Below are positions 41,301 through 53,300 of a stretch of DNA of 64,000 bases, in pieces. Every line of letters begins with the position of its first letter. The first letter of the stretch is position 1. The translations under genes were made by a program, and so were the position numbers. Location: positions 740,155-804,154 of the forward strand of contig VZTG01002323.1 of assembly GCA_013397845.1 (NCBI GenBank), in the 5' to 3' direction. A model generated the notes under the pieces. It had not been told where the DNA came from, did not search any database, and worked only from the letters and a program-made list of their open reading frames with translations. Source of the DNA: Melanocharis versteri. Taxonomy: Eukaryota > Chordata > Aves > Passeriformes > Melanocharitidae.

Positions 41301-44300
41301 TCGCAGGGATCTGCAAGAAGGCAACAGCCTCTCTTTAGAACACTGCACACACTACCTGCTAATTAGAGTATACTCTAAGAATCACAGAGGAGGTCGCCTG
41401 AATGATACCATTAATGTACTCCTAAAATTTCATTATTCAATGTAATAAATTCACCTGATTTGATTACACAAAGATATGAAAAGCTACAAGGAAAGAGCAG
41501 TTGCAAATGCTTACTATTAATTTGTATTACTATCTTGTCAACAAGCCCAAAGCACAACGTATTATGGGATCTACTGTACCACCATGCAGAAAGAATTTGT
41601 TTTTTAAGAAAGCTTATAAGCTGTTTTCAGCACTTCAGTGCAAGTCCATACATCTTGGGAATAATCTATAAGCAATATATTTATAGCAAGACAGGCAGGG
41701 CTCATGTCTCTGCCAAGAGCAGTGCCACAGACCTCCGTGTAAAAACCCTTGATGAGACAGCAAAGGTCAGCATGATGCATAATGGTAATACCCAAAGCAT
41801 ACTGGTGCTTCTGCCAAAAAAACCCACAAAGCTGAATGAGGCAATAACTTGCAATTATGGGAGCAGGAAGAATAGGAGGCAGGAAAATAGGATCAGTTGG
41901 TAGACTCAGCATTCAAAAACCCAAAATACCCATAGGAAAACGCAAAATACCAAAATAGCCCTACTAAAGCATTGAATACATTTGTATTTTCAGTCATCTA
42001 TGTGTTTAAATAAACTAAATAAATACAAAGTAGGTTCGATGGTATTTTATATAAGCAACTGGTCATTTCTATGTTTACACCATCATTTTGCCCCAAGTGA
42101 ACATAAAGACAGTCAGAAATTAAAGTCATTTTCATCATTACATTGTCAACCATCCTATGTCACTCCTTCACCAGAAGGGGAAAACCAGAAATTTTCTGAA
42201 TATTTGCAATAGGAGAAACTTTTTCTCATTTGAAAAGCTATCTTAGGAGAGCTTCAGAATCTTCTGGCTGTAAGGTTTGGTTTTGAAAAAACTACAACTG
42301 CAAAAGCTCTCAAGGTACAAAGAGTTACCTGATTCAAACTAAAAGCAAAAAGTTGCCCTCAAAACACTATTCTTCACTATCAACACTTAAATAGTGAATT
42401 ATTAAGTTAACCTTTCACTGAAAAAATAGTATATACATCAAAAAGGTTACACAAATATTATGTATAGTTTTACAGAAAGGACAGCTTGTATTAGAGAACA
42501 GATTTTGTTAAATTACAGTCCCTCTTGACTAAAAAAAGCAAACTACCTATTCTGCTCTTCCAGTTCATCCTTTCTATTCATCATGGCCACGATAGCTTGA
42601 CGAAGTTCATCTAAGAAGAAGGAACAAAAAGGATTAATGTCTGTGTGCATTTTTGCTCATTTCAGATCTAGAAGTCAGGTACACAGGCAGCACACTTAAG
42701 ATGATGCCAACACCATTTGCTATGCAGCAAAGCACATAAAAACACTCTTAATCTCATCACTAATTTGAGCAATCTTTCAAAAGCGGTGTTATTTAACACC
42801 GCATCAGAAGTATTGATCAAATCAAATTAGTCTGCATCTGGCTTTAATACAAATGTTTACAAGTGTGCCTGTGGTTGCAGCTGTTTTGTTTTCACCACAG
42901 ATGTAGGGCAGAATGCACCTTTTCACCACATGCATATTAATGAGATACACTGTTACTTGTTCAGCTTCTCCAAATCGCTTCTTCTCCTGGCTATAAATCC
43001 TGACACAGGAAATGTAACTGCTACAGGGAGATGGGAGTGGAGATAATGTCATTGCTTCTTCATGGCATTGCTTCTCAAGCTCAGCCCCAAAGGTGATGGG
43101 ATTTCTGAACCTTGTCATTTCCCATAAAATCCTTTCTATTTGTTACAAATACTTTACAAATACTTTCTGTCATTAAATCAAGAATAAAAATTAAGAAAAA
43201 AAACCAACTGACAGAATTTTAGAATTTTTAAAGATTTCCTTTGTGTTGGGTTTAAGATGACACCAGAACAGCCAAGTATCATATAAAAAAGTGTCAGCTC
43301 AAACAATTTCAATAGCAATTTCACATATTGTGAAATCCAAATTGTAGAAAAACCAAAAGTGAAATAGTGAAATTTCTGGGTATTAAATGCTAGCACAAGG
43401 GGGCACAATCCATAAGCCTGTCTGTGAAATAAACAATTGCTCTATGGATGAGGAAAACAGAATAATCCAGGAAGTGCTAGAGCATCATACAAATAAACAA
43501 CACAAGCAAAAGGATCTGCATTATGCTTTCTGTACAGTAACACTCCACAACAAAATAAAGACCTTGAACTATAATTTTGAATTCAGAATCCTCCACAAGG
43601 ATGCATCAAGCCGATGGCATTTTAAATATTTTAAGTGTGCCATTAAAATATGATAGTGCACGATCAACAAGTAGTTGCTGTTATGTCTCTAACTCTGAAT
43701 AAATTAAAGCTGCTGCTGCTCAGACTCGTTGTTGTAGCACTGGCTCTGCACTTGCACGGGGCGCCCACTGCAGCAATTGCCTGTGTGTGTACCCAGTGTT
43801 TTAATGCGTACTGATTTATTAACACTTATTCAGCTAAGCTATGATAAATTGTCTTCATTATTTCAATTTCACCAGCCTATTCAAACTGCAACCTTAACTT
43901 GCATAATAACTTAATCTTCTTTGCCTTATTCCATCCAGAATCTTCTGCATGAGTAGAGACCTGAAATCCCATCTTTTCTCACTCCCCTCTCCCACACACA
44001 CACACAAACAGAGCACAAAAGCAAGATTCTGCTGAAGACCATGGTTTGCAGAAAAGAGGAAGAAAAAAGGCCTCTTGAAATAGAAGACTTTAAATTGCTT
44101 ATTTACTTCCATTTGCCTCATTTTTCTGAGAGCCGTCGAATTGACAATACTATAGAGACACAACAAAGCAGAAACTCCAAATTTCATTATCACATATAGG
44201 GCAAAAATCAATGCTTAATTTAGGACCAAAAATGCAAACACATTTCATACTCGGTATTTCTTGCTAATTTAGCTCAATTACACATACCAGTGGAGGTGTG

Positions 44301-47300
44301 GATGAAAGCCTCAACACAAACCACCAGTCTGGGCTAAGAGACCAGAATTCCAAGAAGGCTGGTCTAGCCTGTGCCTACCTGAGCAGCAAGACTGCTCCAT
44401 CGCTATAGCTCTGCTGTTTATTCTTGAAGTGATGAGTATTAAGGAGTCATATTTTCTATGAATTACTCAAAACAAACACAAGAACTATACAGTTTATCAT
44501 CAACACTTCTTTAACCTCCCTATCCATAGTAAATACAAAAGAGTAAAACATTATTAGTATAATTAAATGAGTAAAAATTTACCATGAGAAAAATCAGTAA
44601 ACTTAATTTCATGATCTTTAGAAGCACGGAACTGAGTAGAACTAAAAGGAAACCATCCTATTTAATTCAGGTATAATATTTAAAACTTTCAAGAATTGTA
44701 ATTTCTTACTTTCACTTATGCTTCCTGAAAAATTTCAGCAGCGTGTCAGAGCAGTCAGCTGAATGCAAACAAAGGAAATCCAGTATCATACACTGCAGCA
44801 GGTTCCCTTCAAACCTGCCAGAACATTCCCAGTTCATGAGCTTTTGTCTGTCTGTTACACTTTGCCTCCAAGATGAGTGTATGATCATAACCTAATTCTT
44901 CCAGCAGACTTATGTCTCATACATTGTGTGGGTTAGAAAAGGGAGTAAGTTTTAAAAAATGTCAGGGTTGTAGCAGCAACCATAAATTTGGCATTTTCTG
45001 ACTTCTGGACTGTGCAACCTCAATCTTTCTCCCTTCTCTTCTATTATTTTTCTTTCCCTTTTTTAATAAAATGGTGGGAGGACGGCCAAGTATTCCTACT
45101 TCAGAAAAGTGTTTGATGTTAGACTTTATGTCCTACTTCTGAGTTGTTTTGTGCTTGATGACACTTATGTTCTGTAAAGTAATATTAATGAAAGGCAATG
45201 CACTACTGTTATTAAGGACCAGCATTCAACACCAAAATATCTAAAAGTGAAGTGATAATCAGAGTTCCATAAAGAGAGAGATAAGACGACAACAAGTGAA
45301 GTTTTTCCTAAGAGATCATTTTGCAACAACTTCTTGAAAAAAGAATTCCTCTGTACAAACCAATAATTCCAAACCATTCTTTATCAGCAAAAAAAAAAAA
45401 AACATAAAAATCAAAGAATGTACTAATTAAATTTTTCATATTAAACCTCACTTTTTCAAACACTAACAATATTCTTTTATTTCTGAAGTTAATCTGTGGT
45501 GCCTAATTACTCATGAAGTGAATATTTGCTCTAAAACATTTTTTAATTCAATTCCATACTTCATGCAAAATCTAGCTTCTAGAAAGCTTTCATAAGGTCA
45601 CACTCAGAGCATGAAATATATAATGCTTTAAGGAACACCTGTCAATTTCCAGCAACCTCCAGAAAAGTCAGAAGTTTCACAACTCTTCTGCTGTTTAGCC
45701 AAAGATTGGAGAAGTATGATTTGCAATCACCTGTTGTGAAAAATGAGCTGTAAGTGAAATCATCCCTCAGAGTACACAAGGTCATGCAGCCTCCTCTGCA
45801 ATCCTGCAGATAGAATATCAGGGTGGGCTGGGAGCAGTTTACAGGAATCTTTATTCATTTTCTTCATTTTCATGAGTGAAAATTTACACAGATATTTTCA
45901 GAGACAAGTAAGACTTCCAGCAGACTAGTTACATCTTAAATCAGAAGTCTGACCTTTAAAGACATAAAGAGCTTGATGCTCCCTAAGCTGCCTACATGAA
46001 CACTGCTTTTTAAGGCTTAATTTAGTGCTCAAAAATCTTGTAAATATTATCCTGTCAAGTCACTATTCACAGGGCAAATCTTAGTAGGAAACAAATTGTG
46101 TTGGCCTTCTACTGTATAGGAGACTCCTGGTGAAAACCAAGTCTGTAAAGTGAACTGCAGCTTTCCTCTCCCTGATTAAACACAAACACCCTCCCCCACA
46201 GCTGTGCTATCAAAGAAAACACAAGAATTTAGTACCTGCCAGTGACCTGTGGCAACTGGGTTACAGAACAGGTCAGCAGCTATTTAGAGGACACAGAAAG
46301 TACAAAAACATACACCTAATTCACTTACACAACCAGGATAAAAATGTAACATGGAGGTTTGATTATTCAGTAAAGTTCTTCAGTGATTGTGAAAAGCTTG
46401 GGGATTTTTCAAGAATATATGAAAATATATGGAATGATGGACAATGTTACAACCTTTCCTAACCTTTGTGGTTAAGCCAAATTTTAAAAACTGAAGGAAA
46501 CTATAGTGAAAAAAATAAGTTACCAATTATTTCCTTGAAAAAGTACTAGAATAAAATAACCTTGTAAAGAAGAACACAAGTAGCGTTCTTTTAAAATGAA
46601 AGTTTTGGAACTTCTTTTTTTTCTACTGCAAAAACAAAATGGGGAGACTTGTGCTGTTAGGACAGATTGTTCTGGTGAAAAACAGTGCTGCAAATACAAT
46701 CTTCCAATGGCAACACTTGAAACAGTGTTGTTTGTGATTCAAGTACAATAAGATAAAGCCAACTTTTTTAAAAACTGACAATTACATAGTAGAGTAGATG
46801 CATAAATAGAAAACTTCTGACCAACTTAACTCTTTATAAACTTGATTATGACAAAACAATCTGCAAAGCAGAGCCAGTTTTCAAATTATGCCTGGCATAA
46901 ACAGCAAAGCTCTGTGGATTACGATTTCTCTTGAGTGGTATTAGTATTTTTGAGATGTATCTGCTGCTAAGTTAACCTACACCTCACAAATGCATGGGAC
47001 ATAATTCAAGAAAATAATTTTAAATGGCAGAAATTTTAAATTACAGCTTCTCATAACATAACTTTCTAGCCTGTATACCAAAAGAAGTAAGAAAAGTTTA
47101 GTACTATACTAACAGGTTGGAAAGAAAGCAGGAAAATAATATAATTTTTTAAAAATTCATTTCAGGCTTTGTCTTCGGAAGTAAGAAACACAAAAACCCA
47201 GTCACTGGAGACCTCACAGCTTTTCTCACTGCACTACTGCATTCCATTTTTCTTGCCTGATGTGTTAGAATCAGTTGCTATGCAACCAAGCTTTTTAAGC

Positions 47301-50300
47301 CTCAGCATTTAATAATTCTTCTGCTAATTGCAATAGAGAGAAGGAGCTTCAGAGTCTGTCATAGCACTGAATTCCTCCTGTAGAGAATCTACAACCAATA
47401 ACAACAAACTTGAAAAAAGCATTTTTATTCAACATATCCAGGATCAGCTATTATAAAGGTATTGACTAATTCTATAAATGTATAGTCAGCTGAATTTTAA
47501 TTATAATTACGATTAGATTATTTACTAGATGTTCTACTGGCTTTATAGATGGATTTGACATGCTTCCCACCCTTCCTTTCACCAAAGCCTTCTCTGAACT
47601 GGGAAACTAATGATAGTGTGCATGCTTCTGTTGATCCTGTGTTTTCATTTCATTTACAAATTGCTAAGTATTGAGAATTGAAAATCTCCAGATTTTCTTT
47701 CTATTTTATAGCTGTCTTACCTACACTGGGAAATAACTGAGCAACTGAAGGAGACCAACTGCGGCCCCTGCTGGTACCTGACTCCCCTCCAAACAGCAGA
47801 ATCAACAGAGTGCAGGGGCACCAGAAAATTGCCTGTGCAGTTCTTTAACTGAGAAATAAATAAGAACAAAAGGATATTGTAGGAATAACATTAGCAGAGA
47901 ATACCTAGTGACCAAAGTAGCACCGTAACTAATAACAGTAAGTCCATTCTACACTTCAATTACAGCACTTAGAAGTCTCAAACTAGTTTGACACTTCATG
48001 AAGTACTTTGCAAGAAAGGATTTTTCAGCTTTGTAAAGCTCAGTCAGCAGACCAGTGCCAGAGCCTGAAACACTGCCCAGTGAAAATGCTTGTTTTATCT
48101 CCTTTAACACAGGTTGATACAGCATTTGAATACAACTTCAGAAAATGAGATTAGAGTATCTTAAGATTTCATTCATTTTGATGATTCCATGAATCAATTG
48201 CAGAAAAGAATCTTGGCTGCATCACTTCTAACTTCCCAAATGTCATAATTTAAAACTTGTACATATTGAAATTTATAAGACGAAACAAACACACACCCAA
48301 AAGCTTTAGGAACAAAGCCAGTTCAGTTACAGAACATCCTGTACAGTGAGGAACATAAACACATACTGGCTTACAAGCTTAGACACTCAGTTTAAGAACT
48401 AAGTCTTTGTTCTACAAGTGTATGCAAAGAAAAAAGACCAAATATGTGATAAACAAACTGCCTGTGCTTCTATTAATCTATCTCTGCAGCAAAGACTATT
48501 TTATCCTGTCTAGCTCTACTCTTAACACCACTGAAAAGTGACTGTCCTCCCCCTTAATCTTAACTAAAGTTTTTGTATATGAAAGCCCATATTTATGTTT
48601 GGAGCAGATTTTCATATCAAAACCACAGAAAGAATGGGGTCTGTTTGTTTCTGATTAGGCATTAATGAAAACAGGCAAAATAAGCAAGACTACATCAGAA
48701 TCAACCCTCAGCGTTTTCAGAGCTCGTAGAAATTTAAAGATGTTAATCAAATCATTATTTTTCATTTAACTACTGAATCCACTTTTAATGTAAGGATATA
48801 TCAGCTGCAATGAAGCATAACCTGCCAATACAAACATCATTTTAGAGCAGTTATTACTAACATGGCCAGCACATCAGAAATTAAGTGCTCTATGACTCTC
48901 TAAGCAGATCTTATCGAAACAAAAATAGAAAGAGTTACAGGACTTTCAAAGTTATTTCCATCAATCTAGATACATCAAGGAAGTACTTACTAATTGTCAT
49001 GGATTCTGGCACAGTGGCTGAAGGCAACATACTGCTTAAAGTATTCACTTGAGCTGGAGGACTGACTTCCACCCTAGTCATAAAAGTACAATGTAATCAA
49101 TATATGAAAACGAAATCCTGAATTCGAAACTTAAGAAAAAAGCATTCCAGAAACTAGAATTGTTTTCCTATTCATCCATACTTAAAATATGTTGAACAAT
49201 CCTTTAATGTATCTCCTGGGAGTCTGATTAAAGAAGACACACAAAAATTCCAAATTAAAAGGCGATGGAGAATATAGCAAAAAATAACATAAAAACCAAC
49301 ATAAATCCTATTTTGAAAACCAAGAGGCCAAGTCTGTCTGTTATTTGACATGACTGACTTCTTCAAGGTAATTAGGAAAAGTTCAACGTATGAAACTATG
49401 CAAAAAGGCAATCATAGCTTTTTTGCATTTGTCATGCAGAAGTACCTGATGAGTAGCTGGTTTTCCAGTACTAAGTGCATTAGGTAACAATAAGTTGTCA
49501 GCTACAGGGTGAAGGTTTTTTTCTTTTAAGACAAACATATTTGACATATACCTGTAAGGAAGATCAGATCTTCTTGGAACCAGTTCTACCGGATGAACAG
49601 CATGTTCATGCCCCTCTCCATTCTCCAAGTTATCTAAAGTAGAATGCACAAGCATTAGCTTCCTTTGGGTTACAGTACTCAAAAAAATAAAATAAAAACA
49701 TAAATCCAGAAGTTAGGTAGTTACATTTTTAAACAGAAATATTCAACTTGCTAAGCTTTTAAACACTTTTAATTCTGTCTCCAAAGTTGACTTCTGCAAA
49801 TTGACCCCAAATGCCAGCAGGATTGACAAGTCTCTTAGGAACACAGCCGTCATGAAGAAATTAGTATTGCACAATTCCTGAATTATACTTGATATGTACA
49901 GAGTTGCAAAGCTATGAGAAGACTTCTTCCTGAAGTTACTTGCGCAAGCCTTCGGAGTTGAAGCACCACATGGCACCTGATGCTCGCTACAAATCTGGTT
50001 GTGACTTGCAGGAGAAGAATTTGTGATCAGTCCCCAGCACATGAAACCTTACAAAGCACCAGTGCTTTCTGTATTCCCAACAGAGCACCATGGCTTTTCT
50101 CTGGCTCCTTACGTCTCTGTACCAACCATCAGGAATCAGACAGATGAGATATTGTTTAAAAAGCATGAATAATGCGCATCTGTCCACAGATCCACGACTG
50201 TCGGCAGCAAACCATCCACATCACTGAGCCTGTCATTAAGGAAGCTCAGGTGGAAACAAACAAAAATCATATTTTATTGATGTTTTCTGCATCTCACTAT

Positions 50301-53300
50301 GTAAGGGCTACAAAGTTACTATAAGACAATCCTAAATAGCACAGACTTAAAAAGCAGAAATTCTAGAAAATAAGTTAATGGGAAATAGAGTTATGTCAGA
50401 AAGTATGTGGAGGAGAAAATTTATTTTTGAAGCTGTAGAGTTTACTGAAGCTCAGTTCCTAAAATACATACTCCATTTTTGTTCCAAGCAACTGCATTTT
50501 GATGGAGGCTTTCTCATTTCTAGTTACATGAGATATGATATGCCCTGACACATCCCTGGAGCACTGCAACAGATTAATACTGAAAACACATATTAACATA
50601 CAACACTACAGACTATGCTATTTGAAATGTATATAAGTTATTTACCTGCATTAAGACCTATAAACCAAAATATTGGGTTAAACTATGTATTTTACAAGAG
50701 CTCATTAAGCATGCTTTAACAGAAATATCATGATAACAATGAGCTTGCCAGTTACTGGGCTGGACTGGCCTCAGAATAAGCTAATGCATGCTCCTCCTGA
50801 CATCATTCATCCAGCACAAGTGCAACTCCCGAAGTCAAGCAAACAAGTGCCTAAGGCAGCTTTCCATGCCAGCAAATTGCCAGCGTGTCTGAGGAGAGGG
50901 TGCCTGGATCCGTGTGTATCCCTGCCCCTGCCTGGCTGGCACCTGGCTGGCACAATGGGCACTCAGTGCAGCCCTCCCTGCACACTCCATCAGCTCCTCC
51001 CGTTCAGAGAGGCGAGACCAGGAGAGCAGCCTGGGGGCTTTCCTCGCACTGATGAACTGATTCCTTTCACCAGCCCAACGCTGTGTCACTCTCACTTGCA
51101 TGACAGACCATAAAGACAGACAGGAGGACTGAAAAGATCTGTCCTGTGCCCAGAATGGCCCAGAACAGGCCTGTTGATCATCTCCAGTAGGCTGAGCATT
51201 GCATTCAAAACAGCTCTGAGATGAAGCAACATGAAACAAGGGGCTTTGGAATCTTCTTAGTAAGAGTAAGCCCCTGGGACAGTTATGTATAAGATGTATA
51301 CAGATATATACAGATGTCCTCCTTGCTCATCTGCCTCCAGAACAAAGCCTTGGCTTGCACTCCTGATTTTCGATTTCAGATAAAAACCCCCACCTCATGA
51401 TCCTGATGCCTCGTGACATCTACTGACAGCAACTGTGAGTTCCCATTCCACATACCACCCCCTATAAACAGGAATGTTGACTTGTCTTCCAGATTTCAAC
51501 CTGTGGATGTTCCCCAACATTTAAGAGACCACAATGCCACAAATTACTCAATGTTTCCTAAATCCATTCCTTTGTAAATTGAAAAATGTGGTAGCACAAG
51601 AAAAAATTTTAATTCTTTTTTTCTTTTTTGTTTTTTCTTTCTTCTTTTTTTTTTCTTTTTGTTTTTTGAGGGGTTTTTTTTGTACCACTGGCATTTCTTA
51701 TAAGGTACATATTTTAAAATACAGCAGAGGGCAGTACAACATTATTTTATGATTCACATTTTTGTCACTGAACTTACACAACGGAATTACACTTTTTCAC
51801 AGGCCTTCAATCAATCTGTTTAAACTCTTAGACACAAAATGCATATGCGAAAAAATATGACATATTCTACAGTTAAAATTTGGTTATTTGAATACCACTG
51901 AGAAGTTTCTAAATTGTCACTGAAATGAGTACACCCAAAGCTCTGTAAAAGCAATGTTTTATGAACAGCTAGAAAAATACCATCAGGGTGAAGGGAAGGG
52001 CTGGTGGAATGCTTTTGTTTGTTTTTGGTACCAATACAGATACTGTAAAACCAGGTCTTCTTTTCCATTCCTTTGACCATTTTCATTGCTTGCTTCAAAT
52101 GGTCCACATCATTGCTGAAGTGCCCCTCACTGCATACAATACTGCAGCTGAGGCCACAGCAGAGCCAATGGAGCCTGCATTTACAAATGACACTCTCATT
52201 TATGCACAGCTCTGTTAATTCACTATCAGACTGTAACCTTGAGAAAACTATTTGAGGATACTAGCACATGAAAAATTAGAATGTGAGCTGGCAACTGGTG
52301 CTCACAGCTCAGAAAGCCAGTCTTAGAATAAACGATGTCTGAAGATCCCTTCCAACCCAAAGCATTCTATGATTCCCACATCCTTTCCTGAGTAAGTATT
52401 TCCTAGTCAATCATTCCTTATCCTGTATTTCAACAGTTAACAGCTTTTATTGAACTGCTTCCAGCTGCTCTCCAATCTGTCAAGATTAATTTGAATTCAA
52501 GCTCTCAAACACACTCGGAGCTTCTTGCAGCTTAGTGGTATCTAGAAAACAGATATGGATACTTTCTATACAACTATCCTAAACTTCAATAAAATACAAG
52601 ACCACAGCTTAATCCCAGTGAAACTCTGGTTTATTTTGACATTGATAAATCCTCCTTAACTAAATAACTACTCAAATGGAGAACTCCGATTCAGAACTAG
52701 AATAAATCTGAATTCCGCTTTTTATCTCAGTTGTGCAGTATCCTATGTCTTTACAATCCCATTATTTCTGACCATTGTCCCGCATTAGAATAAAGGTTTC
52801 TGGGATTCTGTGAATTCCAATGCCCACCTGTTTGGGAGTAAGAGCCAACAGCACTGACAGGAAATAGAACATCTGAGTCATCATTCAGGACCTGCAGAGG
52901 ACTCCAACTGCATATCTGAGAATTGCATGTGACTATTTCATGAGGCCTATTTAGAACAAACAAACAAACAAAACAATCTATTTATACAGGCAGTATTAGT
53001 GTTCATAATGCTTATATTTCTTTCAGAGACACCACTGCAAGAAAAATCTTTATTTCAATCTGCCTGCCAATTTCTTGGTCAGCCATACATTAATTCATTA
53101 AAGATCAGACACTCCAAAGCAGATGAGACAAGCAGTTCTTTCATTTTTCTCTACAGAAACTTCTGTTTCAGAAGTAAAGAAAGCATATTAGTATCTAAAA
53201 TTATTCTTTCCCTCTGTTTTGTCCTGCCCTTTTTAACTATCTACTCTGATGTAACAAGCTCACTCTATTTAAAACATACATTTTTACTGTGAAGCCAAAA

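Larger units (their letters stand above)
49634..52827 (-). other. SNX29 intron 9 (3.2 kb)
   Basis: It holds an unexplained GC-richer block at about 50740-51240, a T-rich tract (51615-51681) and a CR1 tail (52330-52374). The overlapping ORFs in the GC-richer block (127 and 134 codons on opposite strands) look like by-products of its composition. Confidence 0.75.

Noticed and set aside
41460..41903. 147-codon plus-strand ORF, the longest in the window
   Set aside because: It lies in SNX29 intron 12 with no recognisable domain, no splice or promoter context, and ordinary intronic composition. A length like this is expected by chance in 64 kb.
43387..43653. 88-codon plus-strand ORF in intron 11
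   Set aside because: No motif, no exon context and no similarity that I recognise.
50730..51239. Overlapping ORFs of 127 (+) and 134 (-) codons
   Set aside because: Both are low-information translations of the same GC-richer block, with no domain and no splice-site pairing to SNX29.
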